A stretch of DNA of 64,000 bases, taken from Mytilus edulis (Eukaryota; Mollusca; Bivalvia; Mytilida; Mytilidae). The notes beneath the pieces were generated by a model. It worked only from the letters and a program-made list of their open reading frames with translations. It did no database searches and was not told where the DNA came from. The stretch is taken from assembly GCF_963676685.1 (NCBI RefSeq), contig NC_092350.1, positions 3,771,486 through 3,835,485 on the forward strand, given 5' to 3'. Below, in pieces: positions 11,294-22,122 of this stretch (positions are counted from its first letter, which is position 1; every line of letters starts with the position of its first letter). Made by a program: the position numbers and the translations under genes.

Positions 11294-13798
11294 TTATGTG
11301 TTTGTAATCAACCCATCAGTGAGCAGCATCCTCAGTTTCCTCCAAGTATCATCCAAATCCTCTAGATTTTCCGGCCATTGTACAATAAATGCATAATTCC
11401 AAATGTACGAAAACTCTTCAGGAATATCAGTAATTGTTATATCTTTTGTAATGATAATAATACGCTCCAGATTCTTTGTAATTCTTTCATATTTTGCCCT
11501 GTCAAGTTCGAACATGCAATCATGTGACGATAGGAATTCGGGCGTGATCAGAAATATAATGGACCTGCTGTTTTGAATGCTCTCTGCCTCGTTGTCCGCT
11601 TGACTCGGTCCAACTAAAAAATCGCGATCTTTAATACACATCGTCAGTCCCCACTCGGTCTCAAGTTTAGGTATTAATACATTTTTAATCCAAATGACAA
11701 TATCCCCTTCATATGATATATACACGTCATATTGGTAAATCCTCCAGACTTTGCGCTCAACAACACGGCGAATAACTCCATAGATAGAGAAGATGATTTT
11801 CCATCTCCTGTTATAGGCAAAAAGTAACAGTGAGATCGTTATGAATGTCGATAATAATGTTGATGCAAAAGTTAACCACATAGTATTCTTACAGTCAGCA
11901 AACAACTCATATAAAAAGTTGTACGCAATAAATGTATCAATTACTGTGCCGTTGGACAATTTACATTTATACGATCGGCTGTCTAGATCAACTTTTGTAG
12001 TCTGTATCCACCTTATAAAGTCTATATTGTCACAATTGCACTCAAATGCATTATCAGTGAGATGTAAAGTCATTCCATGGAGTTCTTGCATCTTATCTGC
12101 CCAGTCTCTGATAGCTGAACTTACACTTGTTAATCGATTCTTCCTTACGTCCAGCATTTGTACTTTAGTATGATCACTCAGTTGTATCGGAATAGACTGA
12201 AATGAATTTTTACTTAAATAAAGATATGTCAAGTTTGGCATTGGATTTAATAAGTCGTCTGGAAAAAACCAAATATCATTTTCAGATATATCCATTGACT
12301 CGATAGATCTTATACTGTTAAAGAATTGATTTCCGTATAGTCTAATTGCAGTATCTAGGTCGGCGTTTTTCCATACAATCGTTTTCAGAGTGTGATAGGG
12401 AGAACGTTTTAATTGATTCCATGCAAATGAATAATCTCCACCATTAGAAATAAATGTTTCCAGTCGAATTTGAAAATCAATCATAGGAGCATTTATGTTT
12501 GAATAAGATACATCCAGATATGTAAAGCTGTTATTTTTAGGAACTAATAAATAAAGTGCAGGGAAAGTATTTGCTATTGTGTAACTGACATCTAATTTTT
12601 CAAGTGACTTTGGTAATATCACACAACTGTGAAATGAACAATTTAAATCTGAATTTGAAGTATCTGAATTTTTCATCTCATAGTTGACAGCATTATATGA
12701 ATAGTCGAACGATTTTAATCTAACAGTTTTACGGAAAAAATATTGTATCTCATTTAGATTCTTCTCGCTAAAAAGCAAAAACCTGTTCCCTTTAAAGGAA
12801 ATATGTCGTAAACATTTCAGGTGATCGAGGGAAAACAAAGATCCAGGCTCATAATCAACTATTCCATTTTCTGATAAATCTAGATTTTCTACACAAATTG
12901 TTTTCAGGTTCTTCATTATGTCCACTGTAATTGTCAGAACATACGGGATATCAACCCTGTCAATACTAACGTCACTCACATGACCGAAGTTTATTGTCGT
13001 AATACTTTTATTACGGTATGGTTGTAACAGCTCCAATGCATGCTTCAAATGCATGAATGTTCCAGAAAAATCTATAACATGAAGATTTGGAAACTGCAGC
13101 AATGCGTTATCGTCTGTGACAACAAAGTGCAACCGACAATTTCTGATAGTCAGCTGTTCTACAGAGGATGAAAACCTCTGAAAGATTTCATTCGACAAGC
13201 GAACTAAATAACATGAATCGAAGTGTAATTCTTTAAGAGTGGTCATGTAACCGAATCCACTTCCAAAGTGTGGCAAAGGCATCATATCGATTCCTAAGAA
13301 CGACAACTCCGTCAGAATACCGAATGCATGATCGGGATAATTATAATCAGCAACAAAGTCTATCGGTTGAGGCATATTTCTCCTGATATCCAATTTCGTT
13401 AAGTTTTTAATTGGATGAAATAGTTCTGCGGAATAAACGTTAGATAGATTAAGTATATTTTCAGACATGTCCAGTAATGTAAGTTTGTGTAGTCCTTGAA
13501 ATGAGTTGTTAGATAAATAATCAAGTTGATTTTGTCTCAAGAAAAGTTCTTGCAAGTATTTATAATTAACAAAAGAATTGTTCCAAATCATTCGTAGCAG
13601 ATTAAAACTCATATCTAAAACTTTAATATCTCCCGGTAAATTCTGAGGTATAAAAGTCAGTCCTTTGTTTTTACAATCTGCTATTTTTACTTCCTCATTT
13701 TCCTTCAATTCATATTTGATATCGCAGATTGATGCATGTACGAATTCATTACAGATGATGATAATAGATAATACTGAATACAGTATAATCCTCTCCAT
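11294..13798 (-). CDS. Toll-like receptor, single-exon, intact (834 aa)
   Basis: A cell-surface or endosomal pattern-recognition receptor that would signal through TIR adaptors such as MyD88 (family knowledge; ligand unknown). Residues 1-22 form a signal peptide (MERIILYSVL...FVHA). An LRRNT-like cysteine pair follows, then many LRRs. The LRRCT cap has cysteines at about 587, 589, 612 and 636. The transmembrane helix is about 640-662 (MWLTFAS...LLLFAY) and the TIR domain about 688-834. TIR box 1 is YDVYISYEG. Box 2 reads CIKDRDFLVG, with Val where most TLRs have the BB-loop Pro. I chose the ATG at 13798, not the one at 13825. The nine extra upstream codons lie in a triplicated 63-bp repeat, and the MERI start matches the length of the paralogs. 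No frameshift or stop. It is closest to the genes at 38736 and 58576. Confidence 0.96.
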   Translation of the reverse strand: MERIILYSVLSIIIICNEFVHASICDIKYELKENEEVKIADCKNKGLTFIPQNLPGDIKVLDMSFNLLRMIWNNSFVNYKYLQELFLRQNQLDYLSNNSFQGLHKLTLLDMSENILNLSNVYSAELFHPIKNLTKLDIRRNMPQPIDFVADYNYPDHAFGILTELSFLGIDMMPLPHFGSGFGYMTTLKELHFDSCYLVRLSNEIFQRFSSSVEQLTIRNCRLHFVVTDDNALLQFPNLHVIDFSGTFMHLKHALELLQPYRNKSITTINFGHVSDVSIDRVDIPYVLTITVDIMKNLKTICVENLDLSENGIVDYEPGSLFSLDHLKCLRHISFKGNRFLLFSEKNLNEIQYFFRKTVRLKSFDYSYNAVNYEMKNSDTSNSDLNCSFHSCVILPKSLEKLDVSYTIANTFPALYLLVPKNNSFTYLDVSYSNINAPMIDFQIRLETFISNGGDYSFAWNQLKRSPYHTLKTIVWKNADLDTAIRLYGNQFFNSIRSIESMDISENDIWFFPDDLLNPMPNLTYLYLSKNSFQSIPIQLSDHTKVQMLDVRKNRLTSVSSAIRDWADKMQELHGMTLHLTDNAFECNCDNIDFIRWIQTTKVDLDSRSYKCKLSNGTVIDTFIAYNFLYELFADCKNTMWLTFASTLLSTFITISLLLFAYNRRWKIIFSIYGVIRRVVERKVWRIYQYDVYISYEGDIVIWIKNVLIPKLETEWGLTMCIKDRDFLVGPSQADNEAESIQNSRSIIFLITPEFLSSHDCMFELDRAKYERITKNLERIIIITKDITITDIPEEFSYIWNYAFIVQWPENLEDLDDTWRKLRMLLTDGLITNT

Positions 13799-13980
13799 AT
13801 TGTGACCTGAATATCTGAAATACACTTCGTGAAGTACTAGATGTTAAGTAATCCTCTCCATATTGTGACCTGAATATCTGAAATACACTTCGTGAAGTAC
13901 TAGATGTTAAGTAATCCCCTCCATATTGTGACCTGAATATCTGAAATACACTTCTTAAAGACCTAGATGTTAAGTAATTC
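13786..13980 (-). repeat. 63-bp tandem triplication over the TLR start codon
   Basis: The 63-bp unit starting at TAATCCTCTCCATATTGTGA is present three times, at about 13786, 13849 and 13912. The third copy is slightly diverged. The first copy contains the start codon and the first 13 coding bases of the minus-strand TLR. Each upstream copy therefore carries a duplicate ATG followed within a few codons by TAA (ATG GAG AGG ATT ACT TAA and ATG GAG GGG ATT ACT TAA). Confidence 0.95.
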
Positions 13981-14164
13981 TCCGTAGTTTACATCGTATT
14001 CTATCATACACAGATAGGTTTTAAGTTACACATTTAAACACAGTCATGTAATGACAGTACTTTTGCACGCATCAATAAAACACATTATATAATTTGTAAT
14101 TTCTTTTCTATGCCTTTTTGTGTTTCTTTCTTACATATTTGTTTAATATTAAGATGAATAAAAT

Positions 14165-14420
14165 AATCACACAATGTTGACTGCTATACCTCTTTATTGA
14201 CATTTGTACCTATACGTCTATTTTTTTGTTCACTCATCGTTGTCAATGTAATAGAATTGAATTTGACAGTAATACAAATAAAAGGTTAAGAAAGCTAGAA
14301 AACCAAGTTAAATCCACCATATTCTACGACAGAAAATGCCCGTACCAAGTCAGGAATATGACAGTTGTCATCCATCTGTTTGATGTGTTTGAGCTTCTAA
14401 CTTATTTACCCCCTGTTTTG
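14165..14420 (+). repeat. dispersed repeat family B
   Basis: Contains CACAATGTTGACTGCTATAC (partly upstream of the boundary given), a CGTTGTCAATGTAATAGAAT block and CCGTACCAAGTCAGGAATAT. It aligns with copies at 15960-16330 and 33845-34140. The short open frames here belong to the repeat. Confidence 0.85.
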
Positions 14421-14664
14421 CAAAATTTGCCCTTAAAAGAAATATTCGATATACACAGATGATAAAAATAAAACAGTCGTGATCCGGAGTTGCAACACAC
14501 AGCCACATCATTAAGGTATAACAATGCATCAATTCTTCTGTATGTTAAATAGATTTTGAATTGACTGAATTGTCTATTTGTAGAATAGGTACACATTTAT
14601 GTTGCAGTCTCAGACTTCAGTCGGTGGTTTTAAGTCAAATATTGTTTTATATGTAGTGTATATG
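14421..14664. other. unassigned intergenic DNA
   Basis: No gene recognised between two repeats. Confidence 0.4.
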
Positions 14665-14830
14665 TTAGTGGCAATAAGTGAAATTAGGCATTAAGCTTAA
14701 ATCCTAGGCAATAAGCAAATGCCTAGGCAGTAAGTCTATTGCCTATATGATGTTAGGCATTAGTCTTAAATCCTAGGATTTAAGCTTAATTCCTGGAAAA
14801 TTTGTGCAGGCAATACGCGTAATGCCTAAA
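14665..14830. repeat. palindrome-rich TAGGCA/TGCCTA repeat
   Basis: The motifs TTAGGCATTA, CCTAGGCAATAAG and TAAATCCTAGGATTTAAGC occur several times in both orientations. CCTAGG and AATCCTAGGATT are perfect palindromes. The tract is able to fold on itself. Class unknown. Confidence 0.7.
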
Positions 14831-15449
14831 ATATAAATGCGACATTTATTCATTTTAATTAAAAAATCTTTGTTACATAACAACCTTATGAAAACTAGGG
14901 CCTGTTTATCGAAACGGTCCTAAAATTGGTCATATAAGGTATTCTTAGGACAGTCATTATCATAAAGTTACGACCGACTTACGACATGTCTCAGCATGCA
15001 CATCTAAGCTATTTTCGGATTATCTTAGATAGGATATCAATGATAACAGTTGTACCATTTGATTATTTTCTTTCACATACGAAAGGCAACTATCCAATAG
15101 TTTGCAACTTCAATGAAAACATAATATGTTCGTTTTGTCTGTATGACACGTGTCGTTGGTGTAAACAATATTTTATTATGCATTATACAAGTACATTTTA
15201 TATTCACATTCACAAAATGGATTGAGAAACAAGCAACAAGAGTTTATATTAATCTGTTTCCGTGTTAAATTAAATACATTAAAGAAATAAAAAAGCATGC
15301 TCTGTTTTATTAGCGCGCGGTTCTACATTAGAATCAATGTTAGTCTGGCCATTCGATCCCAGTGCTAAAGGTCTTTCGGTCATTTATGAGTGAAATTGGC
15401 ATGCATAAATACAAATTCAAAAATAAGAAAGCAATGAATGAGGTTGTTG
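14831..15449. other. unassigned intergenic DNA
   Basis: Short open frames only. No recognised repeat or gene. Confidence 0.4.
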
Positions 15450-15645
15450 AATTTGATATATGACTTTTTGTGTCCGTGCTTCTTGTTAAATATTTGTATG
15501 TTTTTATTGTGATTTAGATACTTGTGGTACTTGTACTTGTACATCCTGTCATTATTGTTCATGATGCTTTGTAACATATATGATGTGGCCCTGTATTTAT
15601 ACATCCCGTTAATTTGTTATTGTACTATGGTAAATGTGTGTATTC
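15450..15645 (+). repeat. retroelement 3' tail fragment
   Basis: Contains GACTTTTTGTGTCCGTG and TTATACATCCCGTTAATTTG. These blocks also occur downstream of the reverse-transcriptase fragment at 32030-32600, so this is probably a 3'-end remnant of that element. Confidence 0.5.
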
Positions 15646-15699
15646 TTGTCTTTAATGTGTGCTAATACAATGTATGATTGGTATATTTGCCATTTTTGT

Positions 15700-15912
15700 T
15701 CCTATTTGTTACTATGGCTTTTCTACCTCAGGAATATAATACCTTAGCTGTATTTGACAAAACTATTATGACTTTTGGTCCTTTAATACTCTTCAACTTC
15801 GTACTTTATTTGGCCGTTTTATATTTTTGGGATTCGAGCGTCCCTGATGTGTCTTTTGTAGACGAAACGCGCGTCTAGCGTAAATACAAAACTTAATCCT
15901 GGTATCTATGAT
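15700..15912 (+). repeat. dispersed repeat family F
   Basis: Contains AATACTCTTCAACTTCGTAC, GACGAAACGCGCGTCTAGCG and AATCCTGGTATCTATGATGA, matching 6952-7135 and the reverse of 63010-63180. The 66-residue frame at 15678-15878 lies in this repeat and is not a gene. Confidence 0.85.
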
Positions 15913-15959
15913 GAGTTAATTTACATATTTGTTTGTGTTTGAGTGAGTAAGATTTTTTC

Positions 15960-16330
15960 ACAATGTTGACTGCTGTATTTTTTAAACCTTTGTTTTATCT
16001 ATAATGTCTGTTTGTTTTGTTCACGCATTGTTGTCAATATAATGGAATTTGATGCGACTGTCATACAAGTGAGAGGTTAAGCAACTATAAAACAATGCTC
16101 AATTCAACATTTTTTCGATTTTACCGACGGAACCAGGGCTGTATAGCCAGGCAATGTCGTTAATACCTTCCATCTGTTGTATTGTGTACACCAGAAAATG
16201 CCTGTACCAAGTCAGGAATATGACAGTTGTTATCCATTTGTTTGGTGTGTTTGAGCTTTTGATTTTGCCATTTGATTAGGGATTTTCCGTAGTTCAATAT
16301 TTTTGTGATTTTACATTTTACATTCTGCAA
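15960..16330 (+). repeat. dispersed repeat family B, longer copy
   Basis: Contains CACAATGTTGACTGCTGTAT, CCTGTACCAAGTCAGGAATA and GATTTTGCCATTTGATTAGG. It aligns with 14165-14420 and 33845-34140 over most of its length. Confidence 0.85.
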
Positions 16331-17429
16331 ATATTGATAATGTCAGTGGAGTTACGTAATAAACTGGAAAAAGAAAGAAACAATGCAACTTATATGAAGA
16401 AATGCTTACAGGTTTATTGTGTGAATAATAAGTTTATAAACCTTTAGATTTAATAATGAACCTTTGTACCATGAGTTCATTTGAAAACATATTTGAGCCA
16501 TTCAGTAGTTATTCGGGGTCTCTTGGTATCGTTATTTCTAGGATTCCAAAGGCTATTATCATGTTTTGTCTTATGTCAGAATATAATGAGCAAACTGTTA
16601 AAAAATGTGTATTGGAAAGAAGTGACAGTTTAAGATACACTATTCAATCTTAGTCATGCGTGATGAATTTGACCTTTTCGTCATCCAGCAAAAATGTATA
16701 AATGGACTAAATCATATGATTCTTAACTACAGATAGATATTTACAATTTCTTTCATTTAATGGTAAATAATTTCTTAATGTGATGGCGTCACCCTTATAA
16801 CAAAAAAGGAAACATACTATAATTGTTTTCGGGCACGACTGTTAATTGCGATTTGAAAATATAGGAATTATGTGTATATAGACACGTCATTTGAACTATT
16901 AGTACTTGCATTGACCTATAGGATCATTAAATGCGATATATATTTCCCGAGCACTAGTAATCCATATCAAAAACAGTATTTAAAGAAGACATCCATTGTA
17001 TCATATACACTTCCTGCTAGAAATATGGTTGGAATGTTGAAATACAGATAAATGCTAAATAAAGACATAGTTGTGAAATTATAAAAAAAAAGGAAATAAT
17101 AAAATTAAAATAGAACGAGTGATTAATAACAATAGAAGAAACAACTACTAGTAAATAAAATGAAGAAAAAAATGAAGAAAAAACAAACGTGAAATGAAAC
17201 TGCTAGTTCACATTGTTCATGCGTGGTTTCCTATATAAAGAAGAGGTGTAGTATGAATGCTATACCTGTACTTATAATCAGTTAATCTGTTTTGAAAAAA
17301 ATAGGCATACGGTTTCAAATATATAAATTTCGCAATATGAAATTAATCTTGAATTTCCCCCAGTCGGTAAATCCAAGGTTAACGGTTATTCCATGTACAT
17401 AACAAAATGAACTATACAGTGTGACCCAG
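16331..17429. other. unassigned intergenic DNA
   Basis: AT-rich. The 65-residue frame at 16456 has no recognised similarity and I do not call it a gene. Confidence 0.4.
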
Positions 17430-17592
17430 CAACTAAATGAACAAAAAGTAAAATCACAAAAATACTGAACTCAGAGGAAAATCCAATCGAAAAGTCCATA
17501 ACCACATGGCAAAATCAAATGACAAAACACATCAAAAACGAATGGACAAGACTTGTCATATTCCTGACTAAAGGAAGTTGAAAGTGAAATAT
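17430..17592 (-). repeat. dispersed repeat family B, reverse copy
   Basis: Shares GTAAAATCACAAAAATACTG, AAATCCAATCGAAAAGTCC and AACGAATGGACAAGACTTGT with the other reverse copies. Confidence 0.8.
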
Positions 17593-18089
17593 TTCCTTTT
17601 TACTAACCGATATGTGTATCACATGTCGCTCGTATGAATAAAAAGAATTAAAGTTCTGATATCTTACCTTTGTGCTTGAGCTTTTGATTTTTCCATTTTA
17701 TAAAAAAACAATTTCCGTTTCGAATTTCCCTTGGAGTTTTTTTTATTTCATCTTTTGACACAAAACTGTTTGCCTATATCGGCAAAAATTGCCAAAGAAT
17801 CATAAAACGTATTTTTTATTCCCCCTAATAAAAACCTCTTTAAGACGCTAGTAATTGCAACAGTGCTATACTATTATATGACGAAACAACGGAACAATAG
17901 AAATACATTTGTACTGGCCTGAAAATAAGACAAAACCTCATCATACATAATAATAGATTGCAACACGTTTTCTAGTGTAGATATGTTAACTCATCGAAAC
18001 CCCACTCACTTATCCAAGTCAACTGTAATCCTGAACCAGCTCAATGAGGTGGAACGCAACATTGACTCTTTAGGTAACTTTAAAACCGA

Positions 18090-18480
18090 ACTATGAAATC
18101 TTAAATTGAATTCAAAAGCCCAAGTACCAAAACATTATGACTTTAGCAATCGTAAACTCAACATTATTTTGACACAACTTAGGTGCTCAGCTTCATTTTT
18201 GAATTATGATCTTAACAGTGTCAACATTATTTCAGATCCGTCTTGTAGTTAAGGTGCTAAGTGCGAAGATTCACGTCACTTCTTTTTTTATTGTCCTAAT
18301 TATGCGAATATAAAAAACCAAATTATTCAATAATCTACATTGGTTACCAGATAACTCTCTACTAAACATCTTAACCTCCGGCGATATGTCTTTCACTAAT
18401 GTTGAAAATGAAAAAAATTGTAAAGAATGTATTTGAATTTATTAAAGAGTCTAAGAGTTTTCCAATTGTGTAATATAGCA
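18090..18480 (+). mobile_element. non-LTR retrotransposon (LINE) fragment, degenerate
   Basis: Broken frames translate to VPKHYDFSNRKLNIILTQLR, CSASFLNYDLN, CEDSRHFFFYCPNYANIKN and FTNVENEKNCKECI. This series, with its cysteines and HFFFYCPNY, resembles the C-terminal tail of LINE polyproteins. In-frame stops and shifts show it is dead. The 5' boundary is unclear. Confidence 0.65.
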
Positions 18481-18529
18481 CATTATCAAGTGCAAATACA
18501 TGCATTAAAATAACATATTGTAAATTAAA

Positions 18530-18620
18530 TGCGTCCGAAGCGCTTTGTTGAATTTATATTCATCCGGAACGCTCAAAGCCGGGTATTTTAAACCCAAGGA
18601 TTTATCTGACGTTTTGATCT
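18530..18620 (+). repeat. dispersed repeat family E
   Basis: Contains GCGTCCGAAGCGCTTTGTTG and ACGCTCAAAGCCGGGTATTT. It shares these with 30715-30860 and, more weakly, 34680-34780. Confidence 0.7.
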
Positions 18621-19123
18621 TTCATTTTGAGTAAAGGATATTACCAGGCCAGTAAGGGACTGTTTCAACGGTATCTTGTAATATTCTGTTTATTGTCCCT
18701 TTGAATCAACAAATGGCAGTCTTAGTATATACATTAGTTGCATATTTTGCGATGGATTTCATAAACTTAATATTAGGAACATTTCATCATTTTCAAGATT
18801 TGATAAAACCATGAATTTTACCAAAGCCTGCTCTGAACGATACCACATGTACATATAGCATAACACTATATCCAAGATAACTATTGCTGAAATCGGATTG
18901 CGCAATGTGTGAGTATGTTCAAAAGATGTTGAATCTTAAAATTCAGTTATGGACCATAAGTACTAATATATTTACAAATAAAAACTATAAACAGTGCACA
19001 TGGTAATGTAATTATGTGATATAGAAATGTTACCAATTACCACAATTGATATGACGTTGATAATAATATATGCGATTCGTGTTACGTCATAAATGATGTC
19101 ACTTCTTTTTCAAATCATGTACT
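18621..19123. other. unassigned intergenic DNA
   Basis: No gene recognised. Confidence 0.4.
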
Positions 19124-19277
19124 GGGTTGCGTTCAATATCGTAGCGGCTACCTAGAGCTTAGTAGATTTTTGCCTAGCTGTTATCAATATATATGTTCAA
19201 GCTATAGGCTAGCTACACGTTAAATATTCATACATCTACGTAGCCCTATGTAGCCGCTACGATATTGAACGCAACCC
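19124..19277. mobile_element. MITE with perfect 28-bp terminal inverted repeats
   Basis: The left end, GGGTTGCGTTCAATATCGTA plus GCGGCTAC (19124-19151), is the exact reverse complement of the right end (19250-19277). The 154-bp element has no coding capacity. I see no convincing target duplication, so the superfamily is open. Confidence 0.85.
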
Positions 19278-19623
19278 TTGTCTGTTTTATTTAATCACTT
19301 TTATCATTCATTTTGAATATTATTTACAACTGTGTTTAAACGTAACAACATCTTGAATGTCGTAACACATTAACAATGTAGGGTGATGACAAATACAGGT
19401 ATAGAATATCAGGAAGTTGAAAGGCAAATATTTGCATAGGTAAACTTTCAATATCAGATTTTGTAATTGAACCTTTCACTTTTCAATGTAAATCTTAAAT
19501 TACTAAAAATATCATAAACCTGTTTGTAAAAAAATTAAAGACCTTGATAAAGAGACAAAGTTTAATCCGAAACTCCCATGACGTTGTTAGTTCCTCTCAA
19601 TTTTTTGTTTTTTATTTCAAATA
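19278..19623. other. unassigned intergenic DNA
   Basis: No gene recognised. Confidence 0.4.
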
Positions 19624-19767
19624 TTTCCTTAGTATCTTTAGTCTCAAGTATCTATGCAATCATCAAAATTTCTTTCGGTTGAAAGCTTCTACTCATTTCC
19701 TTAGTATCTTTAGTCTCAAGTATCTATACAATCATCACAATTTCTTTCGGTTGAAAGCTTCTACTTA
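19624..19767 (+). repeat. 72-bp tandem duplication
   Basis: TTTCCTTAGTATCTTTAGTC through GGTTGAAAGCTTCTAC occurs at 19624 and again at 19696, with very few differences. It creates the 76-residue repetitive frame at 19544, which is not a gene. Confidence 0.9.
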
Positions 19768-20436
19768 TTTATAAATGATTTACAAATAAACAAAAAAACA
19801 AAAAGGAAATTGTTTTGTATAACTTTTATAAAGAAAAAGGGTTTCGATAAGAAAGTTTGGGTCTCACATTATACATTTTAACTGTTTGTCGAGTCTGCGA
19901 CTTTTGTAAAAAAAAAATACTTTGTATCCCTTTTTACTTATAAATGGACTTTTTGTTATCTGTTAACATAACATTCATTCTATGGTTTAATTTCATAAAA
20001 TTTTAACAACTTTATGAAACTATCCTGGATGTGTACCAGAAGCTAGTTTGTCAACATCACAAAGTATCCAGAAGTAAATTTTATAAAATAAAAATCCTGT
20101 TTATCACTTTTTGTCGAGCAGGTGACTTTTGTCGAAAAAAACGAGACATAGTGACCTTACATTTTTTTGTCGACAACGGCGGCCACAAATATCACTTTTT
20201 GAAATTTTAATTTTTTTTTCCAAATTACCCTGGATTTGCACCAACCTTGAACAAAACATTATTCATGATCATAAGATAGTATCTATAATTAATTATTGTA
20301 AAGAAAGATTCTGTTAATTTATTTTTTCCCCTTATAAATGAAGGTAGTTTTTCTGACAGATAACATAACATAAATGTTGGTAAATTTCTTTAACTATCTT
20401 GGATTTGCAAAACACTTTGACAGCAGCTTGTGTATG
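19768..20436. other. unassigned DNA with diverged internal repeats
   Basis: TTTGTCGAG...GACTTTTGT motifs occur near 19890 and 20112, and CCTGGAT..GYACCA motifs near 20023 and 20230. These suggest an old, diverged duplication. No gene recognised. Confidence 0.4.
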
Positions 20437-20785
20437 TTCTTACATTTTGTATTGTTGTCCTGTCATGATATATTGTCATTTTAGTGTTATTTTTAACATT
20501 GCAATAACAGCGAGAAGTCTGGCTAGCTACAAAACCGGGCTCAACCCACCTTTGTTTTCTTGAAATACCATGTACCAAGTCAGGAAAATGGCAATTGTTA
20601 TCTTACAGTTCTTTTCTGTGTGTGTTGCATTGTCGTTTGGTGTTTTGGTCCACTTAAGTGTTTTTGTTGGTTTGTTGTTTTCCCCTGATATTTGATGTGT
20701 TTCCCTCAGTTTTAGTTTGTAATCAGGATTTGTTTTCTCTCTATCGATTTATGACTTTCGAACAGCGGTATACTACTGTTGGGTT
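20437..20785 (+). repeat. dispersed repeat family C
   Basis: Contains TGTACCAAGTCAGGAAAATG, GTGTTTCCCTCAGTTTTAGT and GAACAGCGGTATACTACTGT, matching 61525-61832 and the 3' end of 55874-55995. Confidence 0.85.
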
Positions 20786-21264
20786 TATGATTATAAGATA
20801 GTATCCACTTATAAAGACATAGTTTTCGAGATTTCTTGAAACGTTTTATTGATTAACATTTGTAAAAACAACTCTTAATCGTTGTCATATTGTATAGCGC
20901 TTAATTTGAATTTGCCACACTCATGTCTGATTTATTTTCTCTCTCTAATGTGACCTTCCTAATAGGATTTATCACTGTTTTTGTACTGACATGCGAAACA
21001 CAACAGTTGCCACATGCACCCAAACCACATATCCTGAATACCTGAGAGTCATATATATACAAATATTATTATAATGATTTTTTTGGTCTTGATTTCTTGA
21101 TACTTTATTAGCAAAAATATCAAGCGAGCCAACAAGGGATTCCAAACTGATGAAATGATTTAGTTAGACTCTTCTTCTACGTCTATTACATGTCATGATG
21201 GTTGTTTTTGGTGTTAGAATAGAGACGAGTGCATTTCATTGATAAATTGAGAATAGACAAGATT
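20786..21264. other. unassigned intergenic DNA
   Basis: No gene recognised. Confidence 0.4.
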
Positions 21265-21435
21265 GTTTTACAGTTGTCATTTCTGGGACTGTTTATAGCT
21301 GACAATGCAGCACAGTCTTTGTTTATTGTTGAAGGCCGTACAGTGATCTGAAGTTGTTAATTTCTGTGTCATTTGGTCTCTTGTGAAAGTTGTCTCATTG
21401 GCAGTCATACCACAAATCCTTTTTTTTTCTCTATA
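21265..21435 (+). repeat. dispersed repeat family D
   Basis: Contains TTTATTGTTGAAGGCCGTAC, TCATTTGGTCTCTTGTG and CAGTCATACCACAAATCC. It matches 45690-46150 (+) and the reverse of 29868-30015. Confidence 0.8.
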
Positions 21436-22122
21436 AGACCGCATTTACGAGTATCAAACCCTGTTCACATCTTTAAAAAAGTAAGTAATATCAACGGGAA
21501 AATGTACAAATTGCCGATAAAAAGAACTGTTGAAACAAAAAATACTAAAGGAAAACTATTCGAGCTTTTATGAAAATAGGCATCACTTTCTCAAACAAAA
21601 TACTGGACGTGTAATCATAACTGAACAACTACTTAAACTGCATCTATGTATGCAATGAAAATTAAGTTTTAAACTTGACAAGTGCATTCTTCAAGAACTC
21701 AGAATATGCAGTATTAAACTGATCATGAGCCGCACAACATGAGGAGAAGTACATGAATACCAGAATACAGGTGATTATCGCTGGTTCTGAGGTCTGATTC
21801 ATGTTCCTCAGTTTAACGTTTTCTATGTTATGATCTGTGTATGGTTATTTTCAGTTTGTTTCCGATTTACGAGTTCAAATTATCTACGGTTTTTTTTTCG
21901 CCTTATTTGGAGAATAGGGGAACCATGTAAACGAGTTAAAATAAGGAAGTTCTATAACTTGAACTTTAAATTTAGGCAAATGAATAGCTGAACCTTAATG
22001 AATATTGATTTAACTACATCCATTTATTGAACTGTATTTGTTGGATATAAAGTGCGAGTTGTAACAACGATTTTAATATTTAACATGAACGGTTTAACTG
22101 TCTCTGATATTAAGAGAAAAAT
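21436..22122. other. 5' flank of the TLR at 22123
   Basis: No repeat recognised. The last 250 bases hold the candidate TATA element at 22046. No convincing NF-kB site was found by eye. Confidence 0.4.
22046..22051 (+). promoter_or_regulatory. candidate TATA box for TLR at 22123
   Basis: TATAAA in the context TTGGATATAAAGTGCG, 72 bases before the start codon. Spacing would give a short 5' leader. Unproven. Confidence 0.35.

Noticed and set aside
15335-15365. tRNA-like B-box near CATTCGATCCCAG
   Set aside because: No matching A-box or cloverleaf could be built around it.
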